A stretch of 64,000 nt of DNA from assembly GCA_020064725.1 (NCBI GenBank), contig JAGTWJ010000013.1, positions 372,001-436,000 on the forward strand, read 5' to 3'. A program made the position numbers and the translations under genes. Shown here in pieces: positions 50,501 to 59,029 of the stretch. The notes below the pieces were generated by a model. That model was not told the DNA's origin. It worked only from the letters and a program-made list of their open reading frames with translations, and did not search any database. This DNA comes from Drechslerella dactyloides. Lineage: Eukaryota > Ascomycota > Orbiliomycetes > Orbiliales > Orbiliaceae. Every line of letters begins with the position of its first letter. Position 1 is the first letter of the stretch.

Positions 50501-51340
50501 GTTATTAGAAAGCATAATAACCTAATCTGTTGATAACTTTGTTATTATATATCAATTAGCTAAGTAGTATTATCTAGCAAGAACAATAAATAGTAGCACT
50601 ACCTAACCTTCTGTGTTTATCCCCTGGATAATTGTTACCTATTTATAATTTCTAGACTATATTAACTTAGCTTTATTATATGTTTCAGCATCTATAACAA
50701 TAGTAGTTGTAGATATTATGTTTATTGTAAAGCCAGTCTTATTAAAGTTGTAGATGTTATTGTTTACAATACTATACTTGGTCTTTATAGCCTCTATTAA
50801 CTAAAACCACTTACTAATAAATACAGGATCTTCATATTTTACTCACTAATAGTCATACTTCCTAGACAGACACATTTATAGCTCTAAGCAGCGTTTAACA
50901 AAATTACTAACCCATCTTTTACCAACACATTATATACTATTATCACTATATACTAGCAGCAGCTGGTTAGCCATATCTTCTACATTATTTAGCCTAGAAT
51001 AAAAAGACCATATACATAGCTTAAATATATATTGAATAATGATATTCTCTTTTAATTTTATAAGGTTTTATGATTTAAAGATGTTGTCACATTATAAAGA
51101 GTAGCCATTATATCAGCAGACTAAGGTGGTATAAGGGACATTATAATACTTAACAGTAGCTCAAATACTTAATTCTTGGTCTTTTTTCATAGCTTCAATA
51201 GCTAGAAGAACTCTAGATTTAGTCATAGAGGCAGGCATTGCAGTGGTTGTGGAGGTATAAGGTATAGGAGGAGTGGTGGGCGCGTAGGTGTGGTGAGGTG
51301 ATCCGCTCGCTTGTCTGATCCGTTCGCTTATCATTGACGT
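47581..51340 (-). mobile_element. pogo/Fot1-like transposon P10, split by P11
   Basis: TA at 47,579-47,580 and 51,341-51,342. Ends ACGTCAATGATAAGCGAATG (left) and GGATC modules; the right end is better preserved. Subtracting P11 and its TA duplication leaves 1,892 bp. Transposase remnants lie on the - strand in both parts. The insertion is in NLR-B sequence or just beside it. Confidence 0.87.
48203..50068 (+). mobile_element. pogo/Fot1-like transposon P11, least degraded copy
   Basis: 1,866 bp, TA at 48,201-48,202 and 50,069-50,070. Ends ACGTAATCCATAAGCGAGCG with GTGCC modules, a subfamily seen nowhere else in the window. The + strand transposase can be followed almost throughout: SRKLMILEKKVII, MKAKYNILDNDIYNFDETSF (48,753 on), LTQPENCEWAIVIQGINAQN, VIVTTDNNWTTNKKGVE, LLVLDGHESHHSIKF and YISKLEFLFSFYKAF. 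The three catalytic Asp codons are all present (about 48,798, 49,137 and 49,245). About twenty stops, mostly at expected Trp or Gln codons, inactivate it. Nested in P10. Confidence 0.9.
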
Positions 51341-51342
51341 TA

Positions 51343-51679
51343 TCTAGTTAGTAGGTAAATAGATTACTTAAGAAAGAATATACAATATTATCTGGAAATA
51401 TGATTCTCTTCTTCTTAGTAGTAAAATCACAAAGATTTTATAATATCATAAGAATAACAAGTACTATAGACTAGAAATAGACAGATAAACACTAGGTAGA
51501 AGATATCTAGCAGGGATAGATACTTTAATAAATATAATATAACTTAAGAAAACTAACTTAATAAAATTTCTATATACTAACTAATTTACTCTCAATTAGA
51601 TTTACTTAACTAAGCTATCATTTATAAAAGTAAAAAATATTCCTATATCACTATAAACACTAGAATTCCATACTATTTC
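51343..51679. other. AT-rich spacer between P10 and a solo LTR
   Basis: Contiguous with NLR-B before P10 inserted, so it might carry the mutated N-terminal half of that gene. I could not align it convincingly to a NACHT domain. Confidence 0.4.
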
Positions 51680-52244
51680 TATTATAAGATAACAACTCAG
51701 CACCCAAATATCCTATACAGACCATATCCCCTTACCAGCATCTAATCTACATAAAGTGTACAATAACATGGTACTCATGTACCTTGTGAATTGAGCTCTT
51801 ATACGGAACATATGTCTATGTAGGATAAGCCTATATAGAACCGGGACCTGTATATAAGGCACCGCCACATGGAGGGGCTAACCTCTGTCACCCCTCTCCC
51901 GGCGCATGACCACCCGCAGGACTTGATCAGCGCTCATCACTGAGCACTGAGCACAACACATCAACACATCTCTACTACTTCATGTATCAGATATCATGTA
52001 TTTAACTAGTGTGCTTTACCTTGGATTAATGGCCTCTCTCTTGAGAATTATTGGTTAATATCTAAACCATAGTATCTTAATAGCCAGCCTATTTACTATT
52101 GTTGTTATATATTCTATTTTAATAGTTACTATTGTACTTGATATATACTTATCTTCCTCTATTAAGAACCCGTACAGTAGCGACTGAGAGTCAGAGACTT
52201 CAGAGTGAAGTGCGTTCGACCCGGTTCTGGGCCGAAGTGTAACA
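51680..52244 (+). repeat. Solo gypsy LTR at the edge of the AT isochore
   Basis: Sense LTR (TATTAT, mutated from TGTTAT, to GTGTAACA), 565 bp, with a single copy of the 35-bp unit. It is the least mutated LTR in the window. Neither side shows gypsy internal sequence and no 5-bp duplication is evident. It marks the shift from AT-rich to balanced composition. Confidence 0.85.
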
Positions 52245-52921
52245 GAAAGAGCATCCGCCCAAGGAGAAACAGGTAAACTGAATACATAATTCTTAATACA
52301 CAAGTTCTAGGGAATGTGTTAATACATTATATTCAGCCCTCAGTTGTAAGCAGTGATAGGTAAGCAGTTGCAAGGAAATCCGAAGTAAATCTGATCCCTG
52401 CGGATTTTAACCAGGATTTCTGGGGGAGAAGTGGGGCCGGGATATTTTGTTCATTTCTTTTGATATTTAATCCAGGCAAAGTTTTGAGAACACCTAATAA
52501 GAAACAGGATATCTGTAACAAATCGTATATAGACTAGTCAAGGTATGAAGGTAATACACAAATGTCACGGAGAAGATGAGGCACTAGTGGGTATACGGAT
52601 TGATACTTAAATTGTTGCTTGATTTCTAAATACATAGCAGCGAAAACCTACAATTTAAATAGACAATAATAAAGGAAATAACGTATATGAACTGGACAGG
52701 AAATAAGTCTGCGAACTGGACATTCGGACATAGATAGCAAAACTGGACAGGAATTAAGTCTGTGAAGTAGACAGGGCAGATATAGACAACCAAACTGGAC
52801 AGTACATATTTCTTTGCAGTCTGGCTGCCTGTGTGATCAAGTATCCCATACAGGATATATGTCTATACAGACCCTAATGCCGCACAAGAATAATAACGCA
52901 ATGAATCTTTATTCAAGAGTT
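52245..52921. other. Transition region without a recognised gene
   Basis: Composition changes to near normal here. A 62-codon - strand frame (52,333-52,521) has no recognisable features. The only structure seen is the repeat at 52,690. Confidence 0.5.
52690..52802. repeat. Imperfect 51-52-bp tandem repeat, two units plus a partial
   Basis: AACTGGACAGGAA recurs at 52,690 and 52,741, with a partial AACTGGACAG at 52,793. Function unknown. Confidence 0.7.
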
Positions 52922-53146
52922 TCAGGACTGGGTATTTTGGATAGTATCTTGTTTAGGACCTGCAGTTTGTGTTGCGTTGTTTGGTTTTTCTTCTAACCAA
53001 AGCAATGCCTGAATGCTTCCTATGGTCATCCTAAGGGCTCCTCCGGCTGCTTGGATTTCTGCTTGAAGTTCGTTGTGCTGCGACAGCTTTGTTACACATA
53101 CAATGCTTCCACCAACAATTCTGCTCCCATGCCTCAAATTAGCCAT
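52922..53146 (-). CDS. Short open frame, hypothetical
   Basis: A 74-codon frame starting with an ATG (MANLRHGSRIVGGSIVCVTK) and containing an amphipathic stretch LQAEIQAAGGALRMTIGSIQ, ending in PKQDTIQNTQS. Normal composition and a sensible start make it a possible small gene or first exon, but I recognise no family and no splice signals that extend it. Confidence 0.3.
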   Translation of the reverse strand: MANLRHGSRIVGGSIVCVTKLSQHNELQAEIQAAGGALRMTIGSIQALLWLEEKPNNATQTAGPKQDTIQNTQS

Positions 53147-53160
53147 CCCTTACAACTAAT

Positions 53161-53459
53161 TTATTCCACCAGGCAAGGAACCTCCCCCATACTCCATTCA
53201 ACACAACCTTGAAACCAGCCCAATTCGCGATATAGATATAATCACGGAGTGGTACTTATACCAGTACATCCGCAACCACGAACCAAACTTTATACGCATA
53301 GCCTTCCAATTACACACAATATTGCACCCCATTCTATACAAGGTCGCTGAGAAGCAGTGCAAGAACCTTAATAACGAAAAGTCACTTACAGTAGCGGATA
53401 AGAAGCGGTTCTACAGGTTATTCGACCATTGGAAGAAGACGCTGACGGAAGATCTCTGA
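53161..53459 (+). pseudogene. Open reading stretch without a start codon, gene fragment
   Basis: About 99 codons open from a TAA at about 53,158 to TGA at 53,457, lacking any ATG near the start. It reads like a soluble globular protein: ITEWYLYQYIRNHEPNFIR, AFQLHTILHPILYKVAEKQC, then KRFYRLFDHWKKTLTEDL. It could be the last exon of a degraded gene. Family not recognised. Confidence 0.35.
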
Positions 53460-54077
53460 GAGGGAAAATACTACTCCCCAAGCGCCATGTTCATGTAGTA
53501 AGCTGTATATCTGAATTTCTCTTGAACCCTCAGTTGGACCTTATAGTATGATTCCTCTTAAGGGCCGGACCCAGGACCCAGGTATGTTCACCTTGTGAAC
53601 ACGGTAAGGTCGAGGACCGCAGAGGTACCCCTCGAGGACCGTTTGCAGTGCAACGACCATATATTAAAAGGCGGGAGGGTACCCAGTGGGGGATCCCGCA
53701 AGTTGTGAGGTATCGTTACTGGTACCTTATGCAGTGCACTGGGGCCAGACCCATGGACCCAGTGTTAATAGTGTGAGAGTTGGTACACTTCATGCAGGAA
53801 ATGAAATGCAGGGATGTTATTGGTACCTCTGTTTCCTTTTGGGAAGTGAGACATATGAAACCAAGTAGGGTGTGTGTTGTGTGAAACCATATAAGGGTGG
53901 GCATTGTGGACTTAGTGGACTCGATCTTGTTGGATAGATGTATAGTGTAACAAATCCCATTTTTTTTTCATTCACGGGTTTATATATATTCATATTCTCT
54001 GAATTCGAAGTACGGTTTGATGAGCCAGGTATGGGAGACGTTGGTGGAGACATATCCACGTCGGCGAGTTTGAGTAT
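53460..54077. other. Intergenic, no gene called
   Basis: Contains repeated GGACCCAG and GGTACC motifs (53,570-53,840) and a TATATTAAAAGG sequence near 53,662. On the - strand just below 54,085 a 33-codon stretch ends in PYFEFREYEYI, which might belong to the 3' end of the neighbouring membrane protein gene if an extra intron exists. Confidence 0.4.
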
Positions 54078-54420
54078 TCATTTTAATGTGTATTTATGAT
54101 AAAAGCTGATTTGAATCTGATGGGCAACGGATTGCGATGCTGGTTCGGAGATGCTTGGAGAGAGTTGAGGAAGCCTGAGGGCGTCGGCGGTGTTTGTGAT
54201 ATTTGGTGCTAGTTTTTGTGAAGGTGATTATCAATGAAAATGTCTTCTCGTTTTTTAAGGAATTTTCAAGTTTTGGTGAAGGAAACTTACTCTCGACGTC
54301 GGCTCTTCCCAGTTGGGTTTTTCTTTGCAAGTGGATCTGGTAAATGCCGATGATCAAGAGTGGAAGGCCGAGGAGCAGTGTAACAATGGCGATGATCGCT
54401 TCTGGGGATAGGTGCTGCAT
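54078..54420 (-). CDS. Small single-pass membrane protein, hypothetical
   Basis: Start chosen at the ATG at 54,420, where the protein begins MQHLSPEAIIAIVTLLLGLP and continues LLIIGIYQIHLQRK: a short N-terminal tail, one hydrophobic segment at about residues 8-27, then a basic segment, so probably an N-out or N-in single-pass protein. A GTAAGT donor follows at 54,290 and a CTAG acceptor at 54,209, giving an 82-nt intron; spliced, the frame ends at TGA 54,078. If unspliced, the frame ends at 54,094. An upstream in-frame ATG at 54,666 exists but its extra 82 residues look non-coding. I recognise no family beyond small fungal SPEAIIA-type proteins. Confidence 0.45.
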
Positions 54421-54618
54421 GGTGTATGGGTTCCTGTTTTTAAACAAAGTTATGATGAATGGTAGGTTTGATGGTGTTGATGAAGGTACCGTCAGTTGTT
54501 CCTTTTGCTTCCATTTATTGCAAGATGGATTACTCTTTAATGGAATTATTTTGTTGTCGCGGGAGGTCTTTATAAGTCGGACGTGTGGCGTTTGAATGAA
54601 GCTTCGATATGTCGATAT

Positions 54619-54714
54619 GTTAGCACTGCTTGTTGGCACTGCTTGTTGGCACTGCTTCGAACGCATTTACTGCTTCGAACGCATTTTTGGCACTGTTAGC
54701 ACTGCTTGTTGGAA
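54619..54714. repeat. Short imperfect tandem repeats (GCACTGCTTGTTG and CTTCGAACGCATTT)
   Basis: GCACTGCTTGTTGG occurs three times and GCTTCGAACGCATTT twice in about 96 bp. It is not in a coding frame that I trust. Confidence 0.75.
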
Positions 54715-55026
54715 ATCCGGCAGTGGGAGGAACGCAACGGGTGTTTGTGCGCCAGCCACTCATTGCCAATCGCGGTTCGTGTTCGCTTCTAAAGAGTTGT
54801 TTCCTTGGTTGATTGAACTTGTCTCACGGCGTGGCGGCGAACGCTGTCCTTAACACTGCCGTCAACACCCGGTTTACTCGACTGATTCCGCTGTAGGGCC
54901 AAGCCAGCGGGAGATCTTCCGTCGCCTCCAGCGCGTTAAATGATGCTGCAGTAACCAAGGCGGGTCTTCTAGTGGTACGAAATCTCCCAGGGGACAGAGT
55001 GGTGGCTTTCAAGGCGCTCGTAACGG
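54715..55026. other. Intergenic or decayed sequence upstream of the Rep fragment
   Basis: GC-balanced, with overlapping short frames on both strands but no recognisable domain. If the Rep fragment once had a full HUH nuclease domain, it should be here; I could not find its metal-binding or Tyr motifs. Confidence 0.4.
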
Positions 55027-55490
55027 TCACGTCGGTTCGACGTGGTGAATAAGTCTTCGATGACATCTGCATTGGACTGGAAGGCGATTGCTGTGCTTGA
55101 CGACTGGAAGGAGCAGTATGTGACGCGGAGGAGGTGGAATGGGAGACCTAGGGCTTTGATACTCTGTGGCCCGGCGTTGACGGGGAAGACGGAATGGGCA
55201 CGAAGTTTGAGTGATCATGTGGTTGAGTTTTCTCAGCATCTTGGTGTGATTGAGAAGCTGGAACAGGTGAAGGATGATTCTGTTGTGATATTGAACGACT
55301 TGGAGGCCAAAGGCTATCAGGTGCAGCAGTTGTTGAAGGCGTTTCTTGGGTGCCAGGACAGCATTATGGCGCCACGTAAGTATAAGGAGGTGGCAGAGTA
55401 TCCTTTAGGATGCCCCGTTGTGTTGACTTGCAATCCCGATAATGATCCTCGGAAGTTTTATAAGGGCAGATCGCAAGACGCGTTTTCGGA
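55027..55490 (+). pseudogene. Endogenous CRESS-DNA virus Rep fragment (superfamily 3 helicase part)
   Basis: The frame opens at a TAA (55,021) and runs to TAA at 55,501 with no viral-type start. The middle is a Rep helicase: Walker A GPALTGKTEWARSL (about 55,169-55,210), a Walker B-like VVILNDLE, the Rep-like segment LGCQDSIMAPRKYKE, and motif C VVLTCNPDNDPRKF. SRRFDV near 55,027 resembles the core of the GRS motif that lies in the nuclease domain of gemini- and genomovirus-type Reps, immediately followed by the helicase. The nuclease Tyr motif is therefore missing, consistent with an internal deletion. The last dozen codons overlap the antisense phosphorylase-like pseudogene and look non-viral, so the true join is about 55,470-55,490. 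Fungal genomes are known to hold genomovirus-like Rep copies. The fragment is not functional. Confidence 0.7.
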
Positions 55491-56102
55491 AGGGTGTTCA
55501 TAATCCGCTCGGAAGAGCCGATCGCTATCGTTCGATGGGCGGGCGAAATTTTGAGGAGCGGCCCCATGGTTCAGGGCCTCGGTGATAATGTCATTAACTT
55601 CGTGATTTTGCTGGAGCAGCAGAGATTCTGCCCTAAGCTCAGCCACTATCGTTAGAAATTGTTTTGGCGGCTTGTTGGGGACTCCGGTTTGGACCAGCCG
55701 GCCTTCTTGCACTGTTTTCCCAAAGTCGTACTGCAGAACCCCTCCAAACCCTGCAACCGGCTCGCTCACAGCCACATCACCCAACCTGATGTCATGTTCC
55801 AGCAGCACTGGTGCCCCACCAGCAATCCCCACCATCAAGCCAGCTTTTATAGCTGGAAAGCTCTAGAACATCCAAGTAACAGCACTTGCTGCAGATATTA
55901 CGCCATATACTCCAGACGGAAGACACGCGATAATGATATTGCACGAGCCCACCTTACCAAACCTGTATGTGTTATCGTCCCCTTCATCTTGTGGTAGCGG
56001 CGGGTGATGTTCGTCCAGGATGGCGATCGCTGCTGCAAGCTCCACTGGCAGGGCACATATCCAGCCTAGGGTGTAATCCTCACTATCGAGCCGGCGATCC
56101 AT
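55458..56102 (-). pseudogene. Nucleoside phosphorylase-like N-terminal domain of a fungal NLR, broken
   Basis: From the ATG at 56,102 the frame reads MDRRLDSEDYTLGWICALPV, then EHHPPLPQ, YRFGKVGSCNIIIACLPSGV and YGVISAASAV, the start of the PNP_UDP-type domain found at the N-terminus of many fungal NLR and ankyrin/TPR proteins. A TAG at 55,863-55,865 interrupts it. The same frame continues with FPAIKAGLMVGIAGGAP, HDIRLGDVAVSEP, GGVLQYDFGKT and NKPPKQFLTIVAELRAESLL, ending near FARPSNDSDRLFRADYEHP at the junction with the Rep fragment. NACHT and repeat domains are absent. The extra 71 codons upstream of 56,102 look non-coding. Confidence 0.8.
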
Positions 56103-56629
56103 CCGAAGTGCCGTCCGAGCTGAAGTCGAGTTGCAATACACCAAGCTGAGGATCCAGAGAGCGGCATCAAATTTAGACAATCCGACGATGTCGCAACGTG
56201 AAAACCGAGCGGGGGATGGAAGATAAAGCTTGGAATTGTCCGAAAGCGCTGCAAAATCTTCCAGCCTTGTCTCTTGTAAGGCAGAATTTCTCCGGATCCT
56301 ACATTTAACCAACAACGTGATATTATACTACAGCCTCATGCGACCTGTAAAGCCTCGCGCAGCCTATAAAGCCTCGTATGGTTAAATTGTGTCAGAAACC
56401 TCAGCGCCCCTAACTCTTGTAGCACCGCCGCCTTTTGGATTGAAACAACAAGCAGCGGAGATTCAAGGGTAGGGAAGGTAAAATGCTCCGCATTTCATGA
56501 CACAACGGGGTCCTGGGTCTATATTCGCAAGGTTCTTGCATCCTACGAGGGATCCATCTCCGCTGTTACTTGGAGAGTGAATCGTAATGCTTGTCTTTCT
56601 CTCATAGTTCCCATGCGGTCGTGCCAAAC
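56103..56629. other. Intergenic between two pseudogenes
   Basis: Base-balanced, with AAAGCCTCG repeated at about 56,350 and 56,370. No gene recognised on either strand. Confidence 0.45.
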
Positions 56630-57007
56630 GTTCAAGAGAGATACCCAGGGTCATGCGAGGTTGGAACTAAAGGTAAGATCCTCCGGTGCAGATTTCATCC
56701 AATCTCGAATACCAACCGTGCACGATGTCGACGTCGTGCTGACTCACACTTTCGCGACATCGTGGCCGCCGTCTACGTCACTGCCGTTCTGGAGTACCTA
56801 ACCGCTGAAAGCCATCGAACTCGTCGGCAAAGCTGCTAAGGATCCGAAGGTCAGGCGTATCACCCTCGTCCCTTGCAGCTCGCCATCCGTGGAGACGAAA
56901 AGCTAGACATCCTCATCCGAGCCACTATTGCGAACGCTGGTGTCCTGCCTCACATCAACAGAGCTTTGTTACTCAAGGTCGAGGAGAGCGGTGCCACTTT
57001 CTCTTGA
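56630..57007 (+). pseudogene. Histone H2A.Z pseudogene with two frameshifts
   Basis: Three frame segments in order match the H2A.Z histone fold: VAAVYVTAVLEYLTAE (56,762-56,809), then in another frame ELVGKAAKDPKVRRIT (about 56,817-56,864), then from 56,873 LQLAIRGDEKLDILIRATIA followed by NAGVLPHINRALLLKVEE, to a TGA at 57,005-57,007. The order and the GDEKLD...ATIA segment favour H2A.Z over canonical H2A. Upstream, HARLELK followed by a GTAAG donor-like sequence (about 56,653-56,680) may be the decayed N-terminal exon junction. This is a duplicate copy, since the functional gene must be elsewhere. Apparent remnants of an exon-intron junction argue against a processed copy. Confidence 0.75.
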
Positions 57008-58006
57008 ATTTGATTTTTGTTACCTTGCCGTAACTATTTTAACTTCAAAACCAATTTCATGCAGAAGATTTGTTTCGGCGCTATGTTTTCTGCCTTTTTG
57101 TTTCGGGAAGCGCCCACTTGGCCAGGCCGAGCAAAGTACTATCGGACCTGACTAAGCTGTTTTAGGACTTAGCGCGGAAAGTTGAAAATTACCTGAATAG
57201 GAAGTCACAAGGTCATTAAGTACTTAGATATCATCACGCGTGGTAACACTATCAACCCGGCGCCGGCGGTAAATCTTGCCTCTTGTCTTCGGTTTTGCAT
57301 GCTTGACACGTCGATACCCACGGTATCTTCTTGCCGCGGTCGAAACTCTGCGAGCCGAGAGACCTTCAATGCCTCCTTCTGGCTTCCAGAGTCTTCTTCT
57401 ACACTAACCATCGGATTAAATCATACTCCTTGTCCAAGCACGCTAATCATAAAACTGACCTGCACTAGCCTTGTAAACCAGAACGCACGAAGCATGCGCA
57501 ACCTACACGATATCTATTCTAAGGCATATTAATGGACCATAAGTACTTCGGCGGTAGCCAAAAATTTGGGCATTTAGGTTGTAGGTGCTAGGTTTAACAG
57601 CTATACATCTTCAAGCACTCAAACCTACTTTGTGATGAGCTTCGAAGCTTCGAAGCCTAACGGTGAGCCCTATGTGAAGGCGCAATCAGGCATATGCATC
57701 ATTGCATGTGATCAATTTCATAACAACGTCGATGTCAGGCTTAAAGATATCGCTATATCTGATCTGCTGTCTCTGTTGCTAATTTTGCTTGATTACACTA
57801 AGGGAGTTCGGCGTGCAGCATGGTCGCCTCGCGAGCCATGCAGATTGTTCACGTTGTCACTCTAGGGGATATATAAGGTGTGACTAACGCTATAAAATAA
57901 ATGGTGTGAAAACGTTTCTTGTCATTCATCATCTTTAGTAAATGCTTGGTTCTTAATAAAGTATTAGATCAGCTGGCCGTAGTTTATGCTTCGTATTCTA
58001 ACCTGT
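57008..58006. other. Intergenic, about 1 kb, no gene recognised
   Basis: Short frames on both strands (for example 57,632-57,865) lack recognisable domains and splice signals. The composition is more AT-rich from about 57,860 on. This is probably the 3' flank of the neighbouring - strand gene. Confidence 0.5.
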
Positions 58007-59029
58007 TCATGGCTCCCGTTGTTTTTTCGAGTGGGCTACGACGTCCCCTCGTCTTGATCGAGGCGCTCCCAGAGGATCCAATAACCAAAGTAACTGCGGA
58101 CGCGCTTTTCTTTCTTGACATCGTGAGCAGACCTTAGCTCCAAACAAGTCTCTGAGCCGTTGGCGCAAAGAGCGATTCGCTAGATTGACGTGGAGGCAAT
58201 CACACGGCATCTCCCGCTACAATGTTCAAAGGTAGCACATGTTAGCAATCAAAGATCCCCAGTGATGGCATTGGATATATTGGCTGCTCACCCGCTTGTT
58301 GAGGGCCACCCGAGCGGCGTGTCGTCCCTTCGCAGCGGCCATCTTCGCTCGCACCGTAGCCTCATTCCACACGATCCCCGCCTGCCGGCTGGGAGGGAAC
58401 GTGTCCGACCACTCCTCAAGCTTGCGCAAGACGGTCGCAGACTCCCATCCGAAGCTAACACTCTGGTGCATCCAGAGCCTCCAGAGAATTTCCGGATCCT
58501 GCTCGTACCGCTTCAGCGCCTCCGTCAACAACTGAACCGTAGCTTCCGTCGCGTCTCTGCACGTATCCAGACACCGCTGATACGTCAGGTTGGCGTCGAG
58601 TTGTGGATCTTGGCTCAGCACCTGCAGTACGCACGTCTCGAAAGGGCCGAAGGTAAACTCTGCGTCTTCTCTCTTGGCGATCTGGTGCGCGATGACCGTT
58701 TCGTCGGGTGTCAGCCGTCTTGCGGCAAAGTAGGAGCAGCTGCGGGCTGCGGCTATCAAACACTCCAGCGTGCTTGCGTGCACCTCGAGGCTCGAGTCCG
58801 GGTGGGCGTCGTGGATGCGGCTGCTTCCACTCTGCTGCGGATCTGGAACTTGAAAGAGCACGTCGTCGTTTATCCGGCATCGGAATAGGTCTTTATATTT
58901 CTCCTTCCGGCCGACGTGCTTGGCTGCGTCGATGGGGCTGACGTGCCTGCGTCGCGGGCCGGAGTGCCGGCTGGAAGCAGCAGTGTAGGGAGGGGGCGCT
59001 CCCTTGCCGTCGTGGGGATATTTATCCAT
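58007..59029 (-). CDS. Two-exon hypothetical protein, 315 residues
   Basis: Start ATG at 59,029 (MDKYPHDGKGAPPPYTAASS). Exon 1 is 59,029-58,292 and exon 2 is 58,216-58,007. The intron of 75 nt has donor GTGAGC, acceptor TTGTAG and a perfect TGCTAAC branch sequence about 24 nt before the acceptor; both exons keep phase 0. The N-terminus is Pro/Ser/His-rich and probably disordered. The middle is helical and acidic (DPQLDANLTYQRCLDTCRDA, EILWRLWMHQSV), and the C-terminus is basic with CSRCQERK. I see no transmembrane segment, signal peptide or known catalytic motif, and recognise no family. Strong GC3 bias and a clean intron support a real gene. The long opposite-strand frame (58,190-58,888) is its shadow. 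Confidence 0.7.

Noticed and set aside
53585..53951. A second LTR family (TGTTCACC to GTGTAACA)
   Set aside because: Only one copy is seen, no matching flank duplication, and the right end shares just a short motif with the gypsy LTR.
54596..54853. Two overlapping + strand frames (85 and 60 codons)
   Set aside because: They translate short tandem DNA repeats (ALLVGTA-like) and have no other support.
58190..58888. 232-codon + strand frame and 141-codon - strand frame
   Set aside because: Both overlap the two-exon - strand gene, which has an ATG, a clean intron and a branch point; these are shadow frames.
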